From contig CAUEEP010000134.1 in NCBI GenBank assembly GCA_958450365.1, forward strand, positions 101,001 to 165,000: a stretch of 64,000 nucleotides of DNA, in the 5' to 3' direction. The notes below the pieces were generated by a model, which worked only from the letters and a program-made list of their open reading frames with translations, was not told the DNA's origin and did no database searches. This DNA is from Mesorhabditis belari. Its lineage: Eukaryota > Nematoda > Chromadorea > Rhabditida > Rhabditidae. Position numbers and translations under genes: made by a program. Below are positions 51,237-62,315 of this stretch, piece after piece. The first letter of the stretch is position 1; each line of letters starts with the position of its first letter.

Positions 51237-54200
51237 CTAATCCCAAATATTCGTTTTCCAATTGATTTCCACAAAATCAAAATCGAATTTCTCGGGATGG
51301 CCACGGTGGTGAAGACGCTGCAAAAATTGAATTGGCTTAGTTAGAAATTGGCTTTAAATAGTACCAGAAAGCTTAAACTCCTGTAAAACTAGTTAATAAA
51401 TTGAAGCTATCGAAATCGTTGCGAGACGAAAGGAATTCATCACCGTGCAACTCAGTATATTATAGTATTCTACCGATTAACCGATTAAACTATGAGCAGT
51501 ATTAGCTAAGCTAAAGCTTTATTAGATAAAAGTCGCTTTACTGTAAACCTAAGCCTACCGCAACTTACATAATTCGAGTTTTTCTCGAAAGTTTTCCATT
51601 CAAACGGCGGATAAACATCATCAAATGGAGGAGCACCCCACGCACGATAGGACATCGATTCCATTCGATGGTGATCAATACCCTGAGTCAATATCCAATA
51701 TCTTCTTTCCTTACTTTCCTCTTCTTCCCATAGTTTCGTAGATTAGTCGACTATTCCCTAGGCTACCACTGCTCTTCTTTTCTTAATTCTTTCCTTCTTT
51801 CCTTCTTCTTCCCTTAGTTTCGTAGATCCACTATTCCCTAGACTTTCCTTACCGCTTGGTGCCTAGGTGTGACTGAGTGACGTGAGTTTCCTCCCTGATT
51901 CCTTTTATCTACAAATTTGATTCCTTTTCTCTACAGTTTTGATTCCTTTTCGCTATAATTATCCTTACCGCTTGTTGCCCTTTATAGGCGTGACAGTTTG
52001 CCAAAATTAGCCAAAATTAGCCAAAATTAGCCAACATTAGCCAAAATTAGCCAAAATTAGCCAAAATTAGCCAAAATTAGCTAAAATTAGCCTAAATTTT
52101 ACATGCGTTTTTCTCAAAAACTAGCATCCACTAAAAACTAAATATATTTTTTAGAATTCAATGGGGTTTTTTGTAGCTAGCTAGGGTTTCGAAATTCGGT
52201 AGTAAATTGAAATCGTTCTCTAGTAAGATAGCTTTTAGTGAGTCGGCTATGAAGACCTTTCAAATCAAAAGAAGCCGAGAACTTAAAGTCTTTCAGTTGT
52301 CTAGGCTTAAACGAAAAGAAAAAAGAATCATTTGTGTCATAAAAAGACTATTTTGCCTCCAAAATGACATGGGAAAGAACTTAAAAATGAAACTTTAAAT
52401 AAAACTCTGTAAGTTACCTTGTAGTCAAGAGCACCCATATTTCTTTGTCCTAAATCGTAGCACTCGTAGGTACCATTGGCTACACCGAGGTCTAAACGCT
52501 TTTGAGATTGGTTGAAATTGGTTGAAAATAACAATTGTTTGCTGGAATTGAGCTTTCAATGAATTCAGAGCTTTAATTTGAAGCTGAAGGATCGATTGGG
52601 AGATTAGTTTATAATCTCTAGAAATTCTAGTGATCTAGATTTAGATTTAGCCTGTGAATCGACCAAAAACGAGCACTTCAGTTAAGCATTCATACTTCTT
52701 ACTGTTTTACATCTTATTGACTATAATAAAGCTAGGTTTTGATGAATTCAGAGCCTTATTTTAAGGTCCAGAGAAGGTCCAGAAGATTCTTGAATTGGAA
52801 TCGAAAATTAGACAATCTGGCAATCATTTGGAGGCGTTACATTTGCAACTCAACTCAGAAATAGCTTCAAAATGGGGATTAGAATTGAGTGTCCTAGTTC
52901 TGGAGTAAAATTCTGTTAGCTTGGCTTGGCTTCTGGCCTTCTAACTTGGCTTCTGGCCTTCTAACTTGGCTTCTGGCCTTCTAACTTGGCTTCTAGCCTT
53001 CTAACTTGGCTTCTAGCCTTCTAACTTGGCTCCTGGCCTTCTAACTTGGCTTCTGGCCTTCTAACTTGGCTTCTGGCCTTCTAACTTCCAGGCATACTCT
53101 TCTAGATTTTAGGATTTTAGGATTTTAGGCCAGGTTTCTTGCTTCAAAGCGTGTCCTGGTTTTGATAACTTTGATCACAACTTTTTGTGATTTCTTTTAC
53201 CTCCTCTCGCCGAAATTGCAGCCGATACAGAATATCCATTTTCGCATTCACATTTCGCGAACTCTTCATTGATTGGATCGTTTGAACGGAGAACTTTCGT
53301 GAAACTCTCAAAATCGATGGCTTTCACGTGATCTCTTGCAAAAATCCGAGCTCTCGGCGCTTTAAATGAGCTGAAAAGAGGCCAGAAAAGGGTAAAAAAG
53401 GTAAAAAAAATGCTAAAGAAAGCTTGAAATTCTATAGAATTTTGTGAATCCTATTTTATAGTAGAGAATTTGGTGTTGAATTTGAGATTTACCGATAGTA
53501 ATCACCGCCGATTCGCCCGTTACCAGCTGGATCGAAGTTTTTAGCCTAAAATTGCATGAACAAATCGACCAAAAGGTATTCCGGGTGATGTAAACGATGT
53601 AAACGAACTTTATAGATCTTTTTTGCACTTACATGTCCCTCCAAGCCCGAGTACTCGATGATTTCGGGGAATTGTGGGAGATTGTACGAAGCGTGATAGG
53701 TATTCTTTTGGAGATCCTCTGATTTATCCTTGTAAATCCAAAATCCTCTAGAAATTCTTGGAAATCTTTCAAAATTATGTAAAAAGTCTGTTAGAATGTT
53801 AGAAAGAGACTTACGGCATTTGGATTTGAGTCTATTTTGTCTATTTTGAGTCTATTTTGAGTCTATTTTGTCTATTTTGAGTCTATTTTGAGTCTATTTT
53901 GTCTATTTTGAGTCTATTTTGTCTTTTTGAATCTATTTTGTCTATTTTGAGCACAGTTGAAGCTCAATTGAATCATCGAATCTTTTCTTTCATCGAAACT
54001 TTTTATTATATACCTTTCTTGTCTCAAAAAATACTCGTTCTTTGGTTAAAAAATCATCGAAAATCTAGAGAGAACAAGGCTTTCTGCGGGGTTTACTTTT
54101 CTGCGGGTTTTACAGATCTTTACAGATCTACAGACCAAGTCAGAGTACTCGAGATACTCGAGGATTTCGGGGAATTGTGGGAGATTGTACGAAGCGTGAT

Positions 54201-57200
54201 AGGTTTTCAAAAGATGATTTATCCTTGTAAACCCAAAAACCTCTAGAAATTCTTGGAAATCTTTCAAAATTATGTTAGAATGTTAGAAATGAAACTTACG
54301 GCATTGTTTCGAGAACATAAAATGTCTCATCTCTCAACGGTTGACCGGGCGTAAAAAGCTTGTAATCAGCGATCATCCAATGATTGTTGTAAGTGCCTAA
54401 AATGATACTGTACTTTGACCTCTCGCAAACACGCATTTTCCAGTGCACTGCATTTATTAAGGCACAAAACTAGCTATAAAACTTGCTAGTGAAGGGCAGA
54501 GATGCATTAAAAGGTAAGCGTTTCCAAAAGTACAATGCTTCCAAAATACAATGCAGTTAGGTAAATTTGAATGAACTTTACTGTACTGCTCAGATTTGGT
54601 AAACACAATCTTTCTAGTGCATTCAACTCACAAGAGAAGGTGAACTGACTGAGCCGTGAAATGACATGCAATCTGTGCATGGGAATCAAGCCAGTATGAG
54701 AATCAAGCCAGCATTGGAATTAAGCCAACATTGGAATCAAGCCAGCTTTGGAATCAAGCCAGTATGAGAATCAAGCCAGCATTGGAATCAAGCCAGCTTT
54801 GGAATCAAGCCAGCATGAGAATCCAGCCAGCATGGGAATCAGGCCAGCATTGGAATCAAGCCAGCTTTGGAATCAAGCCAGTATGAGAATCAAGCCAGCA
54901 TGGGAATCAAGCCAGCATTGAATTCAATCCAGCATTGGAATTAAGCCAACATTGGAATCAAGCCAGCTTTGGAATCAAGCCAGTATGAGAATCAAGCCAG
55001 CATTGGATTCAATCCAGCATTGGATTCAATCCAGCATTGGAATCAAGCCAGCTTTGGAATCAAGCTCCACTTCCAATTATCCGATCAACTTCAGCTTGGT
55101 TTTAAAATGTTCCTTATGAAATTTGGTTATAGAAAAGTACAATTTATCTTGTATGCGTAAGAACATAGAGAAGATTTGAGTCAAAGTTGAACTACCTACC
55201 TGCTAAAAATTCAATTTTTCGGGTCGAGTCGAGTCCGTCAACTTTTGACCCGACCCAACCCGATTTCTCATGTCTAACTTGTACCATTTGACGCAGAATT
55301 TCACTCAGATTCCGAATCTGCTTTCCGCTTTCGCTGAACCTTATTCTGCAAGGAGATCTTCGGTCTTGAATACAGACGCTCTACCGCTCGACCAAGGCAT
55401 GCTAAAATCGAGGCCGCGCAGAAGACGCCTAAGACCAGATTTTCAGAGTCCAGAGGCTTATAACTCCATCCAGAATAAGGTTCAGCAAAAACGGAAAACA
55501 GCTTCGGAATCAGCGTGAAATTCTGTGTCAAATGGTACAGATTGCATATCATTTGGCTCAGCCACTTCACCTTCCCCTGTCATTTTTCTTACCCATATGA
55601 TGTCTGATGAAAATCTCGACCCAATCTTTCGCTGTCCATGCGAGTTGGCTCGCCACGATTGAGCGGATCCAGCACGGGAACTGAAGGACAACTAGTACAA
55701 GTTTTAAAGTAAGATAAAGTACTGTAGTATAGTATTCGATTCCAATACCATGGACTAATGCTCACCTGTCCCACAGCTTTCGTGTGCTCCATCTTTGAGG
55801 CATTGTACAGGCTGATCGTTGTCTCCATGATTGCCTAGGGAATTTGAATTAAATCCTAATGAATTTTAAGCGAAACCAATTTTGCCGATGTCACTTGAAA
55901 GTCATCTTGTGAATTCAAAATCCCAGGGTAACCTGTATAGGAAACAGCGTAGCCTGGGAACTTCTCCCGATCTAAACTCGTTCAGATTTCAATTTCCATA
56001 CTAATTACGGCTTTCAAACTTTTTCCATATGAAAGCAATGCTATCACTTTACCATATCCAAATTTGTAAAGCTTGATGACTCGAAGCATGTGATGAAAAG
56101 CGAACCAGACAACGTGGGAGAAGAAGAGATCTTTGTTATCGGGAGCCAACTGAAAATGAGAGCCTTGGAATCAGAGATTCGAGCCTAACCCTGGCGAATC
56201 GGCAAAACCTACTCTAGTTTTGTCTTGTAGTTTGACTCTTGGTTGTCACAGCTCTATCATGATCTTAGCTCTGCAAGCCAGGCTATCAGGCTCTGATAGC
56301 CTGGCCCTGGCCCTGGCTCTGGCCCTGGCCCTAATTTGGTCCTGACACTCTCTTAGCTCAAGTCTGCCTGTACTAAAATGGGCTTGAGCTTGATTTTGGC
56401 ACTAGTGTGATCCTAGGACTAGCCTAACCCTGACCCTGCTCTGGTTCCAGCTTGTTCTGGACCTGATTAGGGCTTGCTCTGGTCCTAGGACTAGCCTAAC
56501 TCTGGCCCTGCTCTGGTTCCAGCTTGTCCTGGCTCTGATTAGGGCTTGCTCTAGTGCTGGCCCTGCCCTGAACCTGACCGTTCCCTGAAGCTGACCTAGC
56601 TATGGCCTTGACCTGGTTGTTTGGCTTCGCTTGGCTCCGTTTGGCTCCGTTTAGCTCTAATCTAGTTCTGTCTTGGAGTCAGGGCTGCTTTCATTTACCT
56701 TCAACATAGCCGAACATTTCTCAACCCTATCCACTCTTGTTGTCGCGTTAAATTTAGCGGAAAGATCATAGAATTCTCCTAGCCAGTTCATGAATCTAGA
56801 AAGGAAATTTGAAAAATGAAAAGTAAATCGAGAAACTCACACAATGTCATGAAACTCAAAATCGGCTCTTGGGTTGATCGGACGGCGCTCAAAAGCATCG
56901 ATGACACCTTGCAGTTGGTAGTAGGTGCGGTGGATCTAGGAATTGAGATCTAGACATTTACAAGTACAATAGATCAGTGACAGTATCTCTAATCACTATT
57001 AGCTCTACAGTATCCCCTACAATCAGCAAGAAATCCGTTAGAGTAGTCCTAGCTCAGTTACAGTGCCCTTTTTTCGGCTGAATCCTGATTAAACTGGCTT
57101 AGCTAGGTTTCGTAACAATGTTGAGAAAAAGCTTTAAAGCTTGTAGCTCTAAGCTTGTAGCTCTAAGCTTGTAGCTTTAAGCTAGCTTTAAAAATCACCG

Positions 57201-60047
57201 CTGAATAATAAGCGTCTTCTGGATCGGTTTCTGCGAGGAATTCCTTTGTCCATTTGTGATTCTCATCCATAAATTCCTAAAAACTGCTAGCTATTGTACT
57301 CATTTCAAACTTACTCTCAATTTTCTACAGTAATCCACTCTTCCAATGCAATATGTGGACATCACATTGTGAATGTGATGCTCGATGAGGCGGCGAGTTA
57401 AAACACCTAAGAAATTACATTTTACGCATCTAAGTGGTCCTTCAGAAGCTACAGAGTGATAATTATTGACAGCTTAATTTTTGAAATATATTTAATGACT
57501 CTATTACGCTTTTTTAGCTCAATTTTTAGCTCAAAGCTCAATTCTTTACTAAGAACTGTTGACTGAGCTGTTAACTTGTTGAAGGCAACTTGAAATCTAA
57601 GCTGGATGAGGACTAAAACCAGCTGTGGTTTAAAAGAATCGTCTGGAAGCGAGCGCAATGCCAGGCAATCAAGCGCAATGCCAAAAAATCAATGAAACAA
57701 ATAGCGCGTAATTTGAAGATTAGCGACTTTTCAGTTAGAAAGATTGTTCACGAGAAACTAAAGATTAAAATTTGTTTCCAAAATCAGGTTAAAACAAGTA
57801 ACAAGGCTTTCAAAGACAATGAATAATTAATAATAATCTGAAAGCAGATTCGGTTACTAATAGATTCCGATTAGGTGCCGATTAGGTGCCGATTAGGTGC
57901 CGATTAGGTGCCGATTAGGTTGCTATTAGGTTGCTATTAGTTTCCGATTAGATTCCGATGCGAATGGACCGGACACGAGTAGGTTATAACAACGAAATCC
58001 AGAGCTTTTCTTTTGTTTAGATCTTTAAGTTTTTACTTAATGCTCAAGTTCTAACTAGGGAAAAACACGAATTTCCTGTACTTTATAAAAGAGGAGTGTC
58101 TGTCCGTCTGTCTATCTCTACGGGCTTTTTCTTAGCCGTGTTTTAATCAATAGATCTAAAAATCTTTTAGAAAACCTCAGAATATATTGTAGTTGTGCCA
58201 TTTCAAATAAAAAATGAAAATTTAAGCCTGAATGGCATGGCGGGGGGGTTGAACCCGGACCGTGCGGGCCGTAGACAAGCGATGTCCCGACTGCATTACG
58301 GCGACTATGCCTGGCCCGCAAAGAATTTATCCATAAAAACTGTTAGCAGGGTTTTTTGGTTGGTATAATATAGTTATACCATTTGAAATCAAAAATTAGA
58401 AAGTAAAAGTTAAGTGCAATACGGGAGTTGAACCCGAGTCGAGTCCGTATGAGGGAAGGTATGGGTATGAGAGATAGTATGGTATGATGGAAGGTATGGT
58501 TATGAAGGAAGGTATGGGGATGAAGGAAGGTATGGGTATGAGGGAAGGCATAGGTATGAGGGAAGGCAGGGTATCAGGGAAGGTATGGGAATGCGGGATG
58601 GTATGGGCATGTGGGAAGGTATGGGTATGTGGAAAGGTAGGGTATGAAGGAAGGTATGGGGATGAAGGAAGGCAGGGTATCAGGGAAGGTATGGGAATGC
58701 GGGATGGTATGGGTATGAGGGAAGGTAGGGTATGAGGGAAAGTATGGGCATGAGGGAAGGTATGGTATGAGGGAAGGTATGGGTATGTGGGAAGGTAGGG
58801 TATGAAGGAAGGTATGGGGATGAAGGAAGGTATGAGGGAAGGTATGGGGATGAAGGAAGGCAGGGTATCAGGGAAGGTATGGGAATGCGGGATGGTATGG
58901 GCATGAGGGAAGGTATGGGTACGAGGGAAGGTATGGTATGCGGGAAGGCATGGGTATCAGAAAGGTATGGGTATGAAGGAAGGTATGGGTACGAGGGAAG
59001 GTATGGGTATGATGGAAGGCATGGGTATCAGAAAGCTATCGGTATGAAGGAAGCTATGGGTATGAGGGAAGGCAGGGTATCAGGGAAGGTATGGGAATGC
59101 GGGATGGTATGGTTATGAAGCCGTTTTCAGCACTTTTTCTCAATTTTCGTCTCAATTTTCTTTTTGTAGGTCGCCTTTCGGGTCGTCAACGTCAACGTCA
59201 GCCTACTGCGCCAACAAAGCGTCTAGCAAGAACGCTATTATCTGATTTCTTTAGCTGATTATCTAATGTTTTTGAATTCTTTTGACCTCTCTAACCTTCC
59301 AGATATCCAGCAGCATAAGCTTGAACTTTTGGATCGTATTTTGCACTCGTTTCAATCTCCAGGAAACTCCAGCTAAAGTATTTCACATAATTTGAGCACT
59401 TTAGTCGAGCTAGGCGATTCTTCTTGACTTACCCAGTTGTGTTGATTGAATTCTTGAAGAAAGCTGTCGCTATCGGATTGTAGCATCGATATTTGTCCGC
59501 ATGAAAGATAGAATAATCATTGAAATCTTGACAAATTTCAAATCGCTCGTATTTTATTTGGTGACCTTGCTGTAAAAAAGCGGTACTTTGTACTTTTGTG
59601 CTATGTACTTTTGTGCTATGTACTTTTGTGCTAAAATCTCTAAAAAAAACCTTTCTAGTGCACTTTTACTTGCATAAACTAGTCAATTTTAAAAGAAAAA
59701 TCAAGATTTCATAGCAAAAGGAGAGATTTGTTGATATTTCTAAGCACAAAAGACACTTAAAGGATGAAGTCTAAGCACTCAAAGTACTAAAAATCACATT
59801 CTCTTCCTACTAACTTCTTTATTTATCACAAATTCGTGTCCATCTTCAACGTTTCCCAAATGTTTTACATCAATTTGACTAAAATAACCGAGAATCACAT
59901 AAATTAGAAGAGCACCTGAAAAAAAAAATTAAAGAAATCGATGAAATATCGATGAAATATCGATGAAATTATCAAAATATCGATGAAATTATCAAAATTT
60001 CAATTTTTAGAACCCAAACCTGTTATTGGATAAAGAAATTTAGCCAT
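51237..60047 (-). CDS. Phospholipase B-like protein (PLBD/laminin-A-like, lysosomal N-terminal-nucleophile hydrolase), 585 aa
   Basis: Nineteen exons in transcript order: 60047-60020, 59915-59815, 59569-59433, 59372-59296, 57406-57315, 57276-57199, 56935-56841, 56795-56699, 56149-56053, 55971-55877, 55834-55766, 55680-55593, 54396-54300, 53747-53633, 53545-53493, 53370-53201, 52491-52418, 51682-51569, 51317-51237. Total 1758 nt, all phases agree, all GT-AG. The N terminus MAKFLYPITGALLIYVILGY is a signal peptide. Family blocks: GWSFLEIETSAKYDPKVQAY, KCSAMLKLAPDNKDLFFSH (Cys about residue 230 is the expected autocatalytic nucleophile), SYTGYPGILNSQDDF, METTISLYN, GTYNNHWMIADYKLF, YHASYNLPQFPEIIEYSG, APRARIFARDHVKAI, ARGDLGVANGTYE and HHRGHPEKFDFDF near the end. 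The length fits the family (550-600 aa). It is likely a soluble, glycosylated lysosomal or secreted amidase/lipase; the substrate is not readable. Confidence 0.93.
52009..52092. repeat. Tandem (AGCCAAAATT)n repeat
   Basis: Eight to nine units of ten bases in the phospholipase intron 51683-52417. Confidence 0.9.
52918..53090. repeat. 20-bp minisatellite TTCTGGCCTTCTAACTTGGC
   Basis: Eight near-identical units in the phospholipase intron 52492-53200, with GGC/AGC variants. Confidence 0.92.
53824..53950. repeat. Repeat of GAGTCTATTTTGTCTATTTT units
   Basis: Irregular tandem units of 10-20 bases in the intron between phospholipase exons 13 and 14. Confidence 0.88.
54149..54262 (-). pseudogene. 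Decayed duplicate of phospholipase exon 14
   Basis: The reverse strand reads TYHASYNLPQFPEILEYLEY, matching the functional exon 53747-53633 (TYHASYNLPQFPEIIEYSG), then diverges. It lies in the intron just before the real exon, so this is an internal tandem exon duplication that has lost its frame. Confidence 0.85.
54690..55070. repeat. Minisatellite GGAATCAAGCCAGCATT, unit about 17-18 bp
   Basis: About twenty units (AATCAAGCCAGCTTTGG, AATCAAGCCAGTATGAG variants) in the phospholipase intron 54397-55592. Confidence 0.92.
55275..55545 (-). repeat. Foldback element with tRNA-like core, copy 3
   Basis: Arms ACCATTTGACGCAGAATTTC and GAAATTCTGTGTCAAATGGT, with CAGATTCCGAATCTGCTTTC facing CAGCTTCGGAATCAGCGTG. 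The core on the - strand reads CTTGGTCGAGCGGTAGAGCG TCTGTATTCAAGACC, an A-box/D-arm-like tRNA half. Open frames on both strands mirror each other because of the inverted repeat. Confidence 0.7.
56240..56660. repeat. Copy of the 50480-51120 minisatellite inside a phospholipase intron
   Basis: TAGGACTAGCCTAACCCTGA CCCTGCTCTGGTTCCAGCTT units lie between exons 9 and 8 (56150-56698). The end sequence GTTTAGCTCTAATCTAGTTC TG matches that at 50960-50985. Confidence 0.88.
57866..57960. repeat. Tandem GATTAGGTGCC repeat
   Basis: Five to eight units of 11-12 bases leading into the SINE copy at 57960. A similar GATTAGGTTCC tract leads into the second SINE copy (60500-60595). Confidence 0.85.
57960..58455 (-). 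repeat. tRNA-derived SINE, copy 1
   Basis: About 490 bp repeated at 60600-61100. On the - strand GCATAGTCGCCGTAATGCAG ... GGTCCGGGTTCAACCCCC is tRNA-like (A- and B-box). A second B-box-like GGTTCAACTCCCGTA lies further on. The shared body includes GGAGTGTCTGTCCGTCTGTC. It is in the phospholipase intron 57407-59295. Confidence 0.75.
58450..59118. repeat. Minisatellite GGGAAGGTATGGGTATGA, about 38 units
   Basis: An 18-bp unit with many one-base variants, starting exactly at the tail of SINE copy 1 (GAGTCCGTATGAGGGAAGGT). Both strands have open frames (such as MGMREG) that are repeat artefacts. The second SINE copy has only about one and a half units at the same place (61078-61101). Confidence 0.93.
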
Positions 60048-60599
60048 AAAATGTAGAGAAAATGAAGAATTTTGAGGTTTTTCGTTGAAAAATCGATGTT
60101 TAGTGATGGGAAGTGATAAGAAGAGCTGGAAAAGTGAAATCAAACAAAACAGAATATGAAAAGTGATCATTTTGGAGTGTGTTTTGGATTGAAATTTGAA
60201 AAAAATGAAGATTGCTCTATTATTTATCGATTATTTATCTAGAATTCTTTATCGAAACAAGCAAATTTTCATTTTGAAACGCAAAAAATGGAGCATTTGG
60301 ACCAAAATGGGCCAAAATGGACCAAAAATTGGAGCAAAAAATGGAGCATCGCTGCTTTTGATCGAAAGTTTGATTTGACCTCTCTCCACAAAACACTTGA
60401 TCATTGGTCTAACTAGGGAAAAACACAAACTTTCTGTGAACTTTCCCTTCCGACACATACATCTTATTAAATCGAGTATGGAGATTCAGAATCTGAAATT
60501 AGATTCGGTTCCTATTAGGTTCCGATTAGGTTCTGACTAGGTTCTGACTAGGTTTCGATTAGGTTCTGATTAGGTTCTGATTTGGTTCCGATTGGAATG
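60048..60599. other. Phospholipase upstream region; promoter not identified
   Basis: AT-rich sequence above the phospholipase start codon, with a GATTAGGTTC tandem tract at 60500-60595. There is no clear acceptor just before the ATG at 60047, so trans-splicing is not suggested here. No gene was found. Confidence 0.4.
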
Positions 60600-61100
60600 G
60601 GCCGGATACGAGTAGGTTATAACAACGAAATCCAGAGCTTTTCTTTTGTTTAGATCTTTAAATTTTTACTTAATACTCAAGTTGTAACTAGGGAAAAACA
60701 CGAATTTCCTGTACTTTATAAAAGAGGAGTGTCTGTCCGTCTGTCTATCTCTACGGGCTTTTTCTTAGCCGTGTTTTAATCAATAGATCTAAAAATCTTT
60801 TAGAAAACCTCAGAATATATTGTAGTTGTGCCATTTCAAATAAAAAATGAAAATTTAAGCCTGAATGGCATGGCGGGGGTTGAACCCGGACCGTGCGGGC
60901 CGTAGACAAGCGATGTCCCGACTACATTACGGCGACTATGCCTGGCCCGCAAAGAATTTATCCATAAAAACTGTTAGCAGGGTTTTTTGGTTGGTATAAT
61001 ATAGTTATACCATTTGAAATCAAAAATTAGAAAGTAAAAGTTAAGTGCAATACGGGGGTTGAACCCGAGTCGAGTCCGTATGAGGGAAGGTATGGGTATG
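60600..61100 (-). repeat. tRNA-derived SINE, copy 2
   Basis: Nearly identical to 57960-58455, including GGGTTGAACCCGGACCGTGC. It ends in GAGTCCGTATGAGGGAAGGT ATGGGTATGTGGAGC, the unexpanded state of the minisatellite. Confidence 0.75.
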
Positions 61101-61499
61101 TGGAGCACAAATTTTCTGTGAGCTTTCATTTCCGAACCACATCTTACTAAATCGAGTATGGTTTGATGGAGACGTATGGATTGATCAAGTATGGAGTTTC
61201 AGAACCTGAGATCAGATTCATTTCCGATTAGGTTCCGATTAGGAGATTGGCTTGATGGAGTCATAAAGATTCCTACACTTTTCAATATTTAAAAATATCT
61301 TGTAAAATCAATTAATTGTTGTTCTAAATTGAGTCCATATCAAGAATTAATATATAAAACATTTCAAAATCAGTATAGTCAAAAATGAAAAATGAAAACC
61401 AATCAATTTACTTGTTATGTGTACCCTTTGCGCCTATTTTCCGAAAAAGCAGCAACTGGCACACGGTGTTTGCCTATACCGAGGCAAAGACCCCCTTTC

Positions 61500-61520
61500 G
61501 GTTTAATTACCCAAGTTTAG
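61500..61520 (+). other. SL1 spliced-leader-like sequence
   Basis: GGTTTAATTACCCAAGTTT followed by AG: identical to the first 19 bases of the nematode SL1 leader and lacking only one G of the remainder. It is not followed by the GTAAAC-type donor and Sm site of an SL RNA gene; TTGCCCATCAATTTTCAAG follows instead. The neighbouring 61385-61666 frame (93 codons) has no recognised product. Confidence 0.75.
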
Positions 61521-61652
61521 TTGCCCATCAATTTTCAAGTTTCTTTACTCACCAAGTTACTTTTCAAATGTCTCAAAATTTCAAAACACTTTCTCGAAAG
61601 GGGATTCAATTGGAAAATGATTCGATGACTCAAAATCCTCAATTCTCCTACA

Positions 61653-62225
61653 GTTATCAAGAATAAAGGTCCCCATATTGAATAATTTGTTATTTTTTAA
61701 ATGAATTAACACAGACGATTACTGGAAACCAGTAAATTAACATAGACGTGTATCTAGACGTTCTCACAAAACATGTACAGCCGTGGAGTCAGAACATTAT
61801 CAAAATCAGCGCTGGACGTTGATGCAAGACGGCGCCCCAGCGCACAAAGCACAAAAAGACTCATGAGTGGTGTCGAAACAATTTGCCCGACTTCATTCCC
61901 GCCAATTTGCCCGCCAATAAATGGCCAACTAATTCGCCCGACCTCAATATTATGAATTTCTGTGTTTGGGCAATTTTGGAGCAAAAAGCATGCACAACAA
62001 AACATGCAAACGTTGAAAGTCTGAAAAAGGCTTAGAAGAAAGCCTGGGCGGAAATTCCACAAAGTGCCGGGCCGCCGTGGGCCGGGCCGCCGTGGGCCGG
62101 GCCGCCGTGGGCCGGGCCGCCGTGGGCCGGGCCGCTAGGGAAAGTTATCCAAAGCGTCTTAAAGCCGTTATCAAGAATAAAGGTGCCCATATTGAATAAT
62201 TTGTTATGTTTTAAATGAATATGTT
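61653..62225 (+). mobile_element. Tc1-like transposase relic between short direct repeats
   Basis: The + strand 61800-62060 encodes QRWTLMQDGAPAHKAQK, (frameshift) THEWCRNNLPDFIPAN, NKWPTNSPDLNIMNFCVWAI and SLKKA, stop, KKAWAEIP: a Tc1/maT-type C-terminal domain with Asn at the third catalytic position. The flanks repeat TTATCAAGAATAAAGGT and ATATTGAATAATTTGTTAT (61653-61710 and 62167-62222). A GCCGCCGTGGGCCGG minisatellite (62072-62145) interrupts the end. Confidence 0.75.
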
Positions 62226-62315
62226 GTTAATTTTAAATAAAGTTAACATGAATCCGTTCATATTTCATTACGATACACGACTCTGAGTCTGTAACCATAC
62301 TTATGCCGTACCCTG

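Noticed and set aside
52009..55070. CRISPR-like arrays
   Set aside because: The repeats are contiguous with no unique spacers, and the context is a eukaryotic intron.
55270..55570. Overlapping open frames on both strands (82 and 89 codons)
   Set aside because: They mirror each other because of the inverted arms of a foldback element.
58484..59118. Frames with MGMREGMG or LPSSPYLPSYP repeats
   Set aside because: Products of the 18-bp minisatellite in a phospholipase intron.
61500..61520. SL1 RNA gene
   Set aside because: The leader is not followed by a donor or an Sm-binding site.
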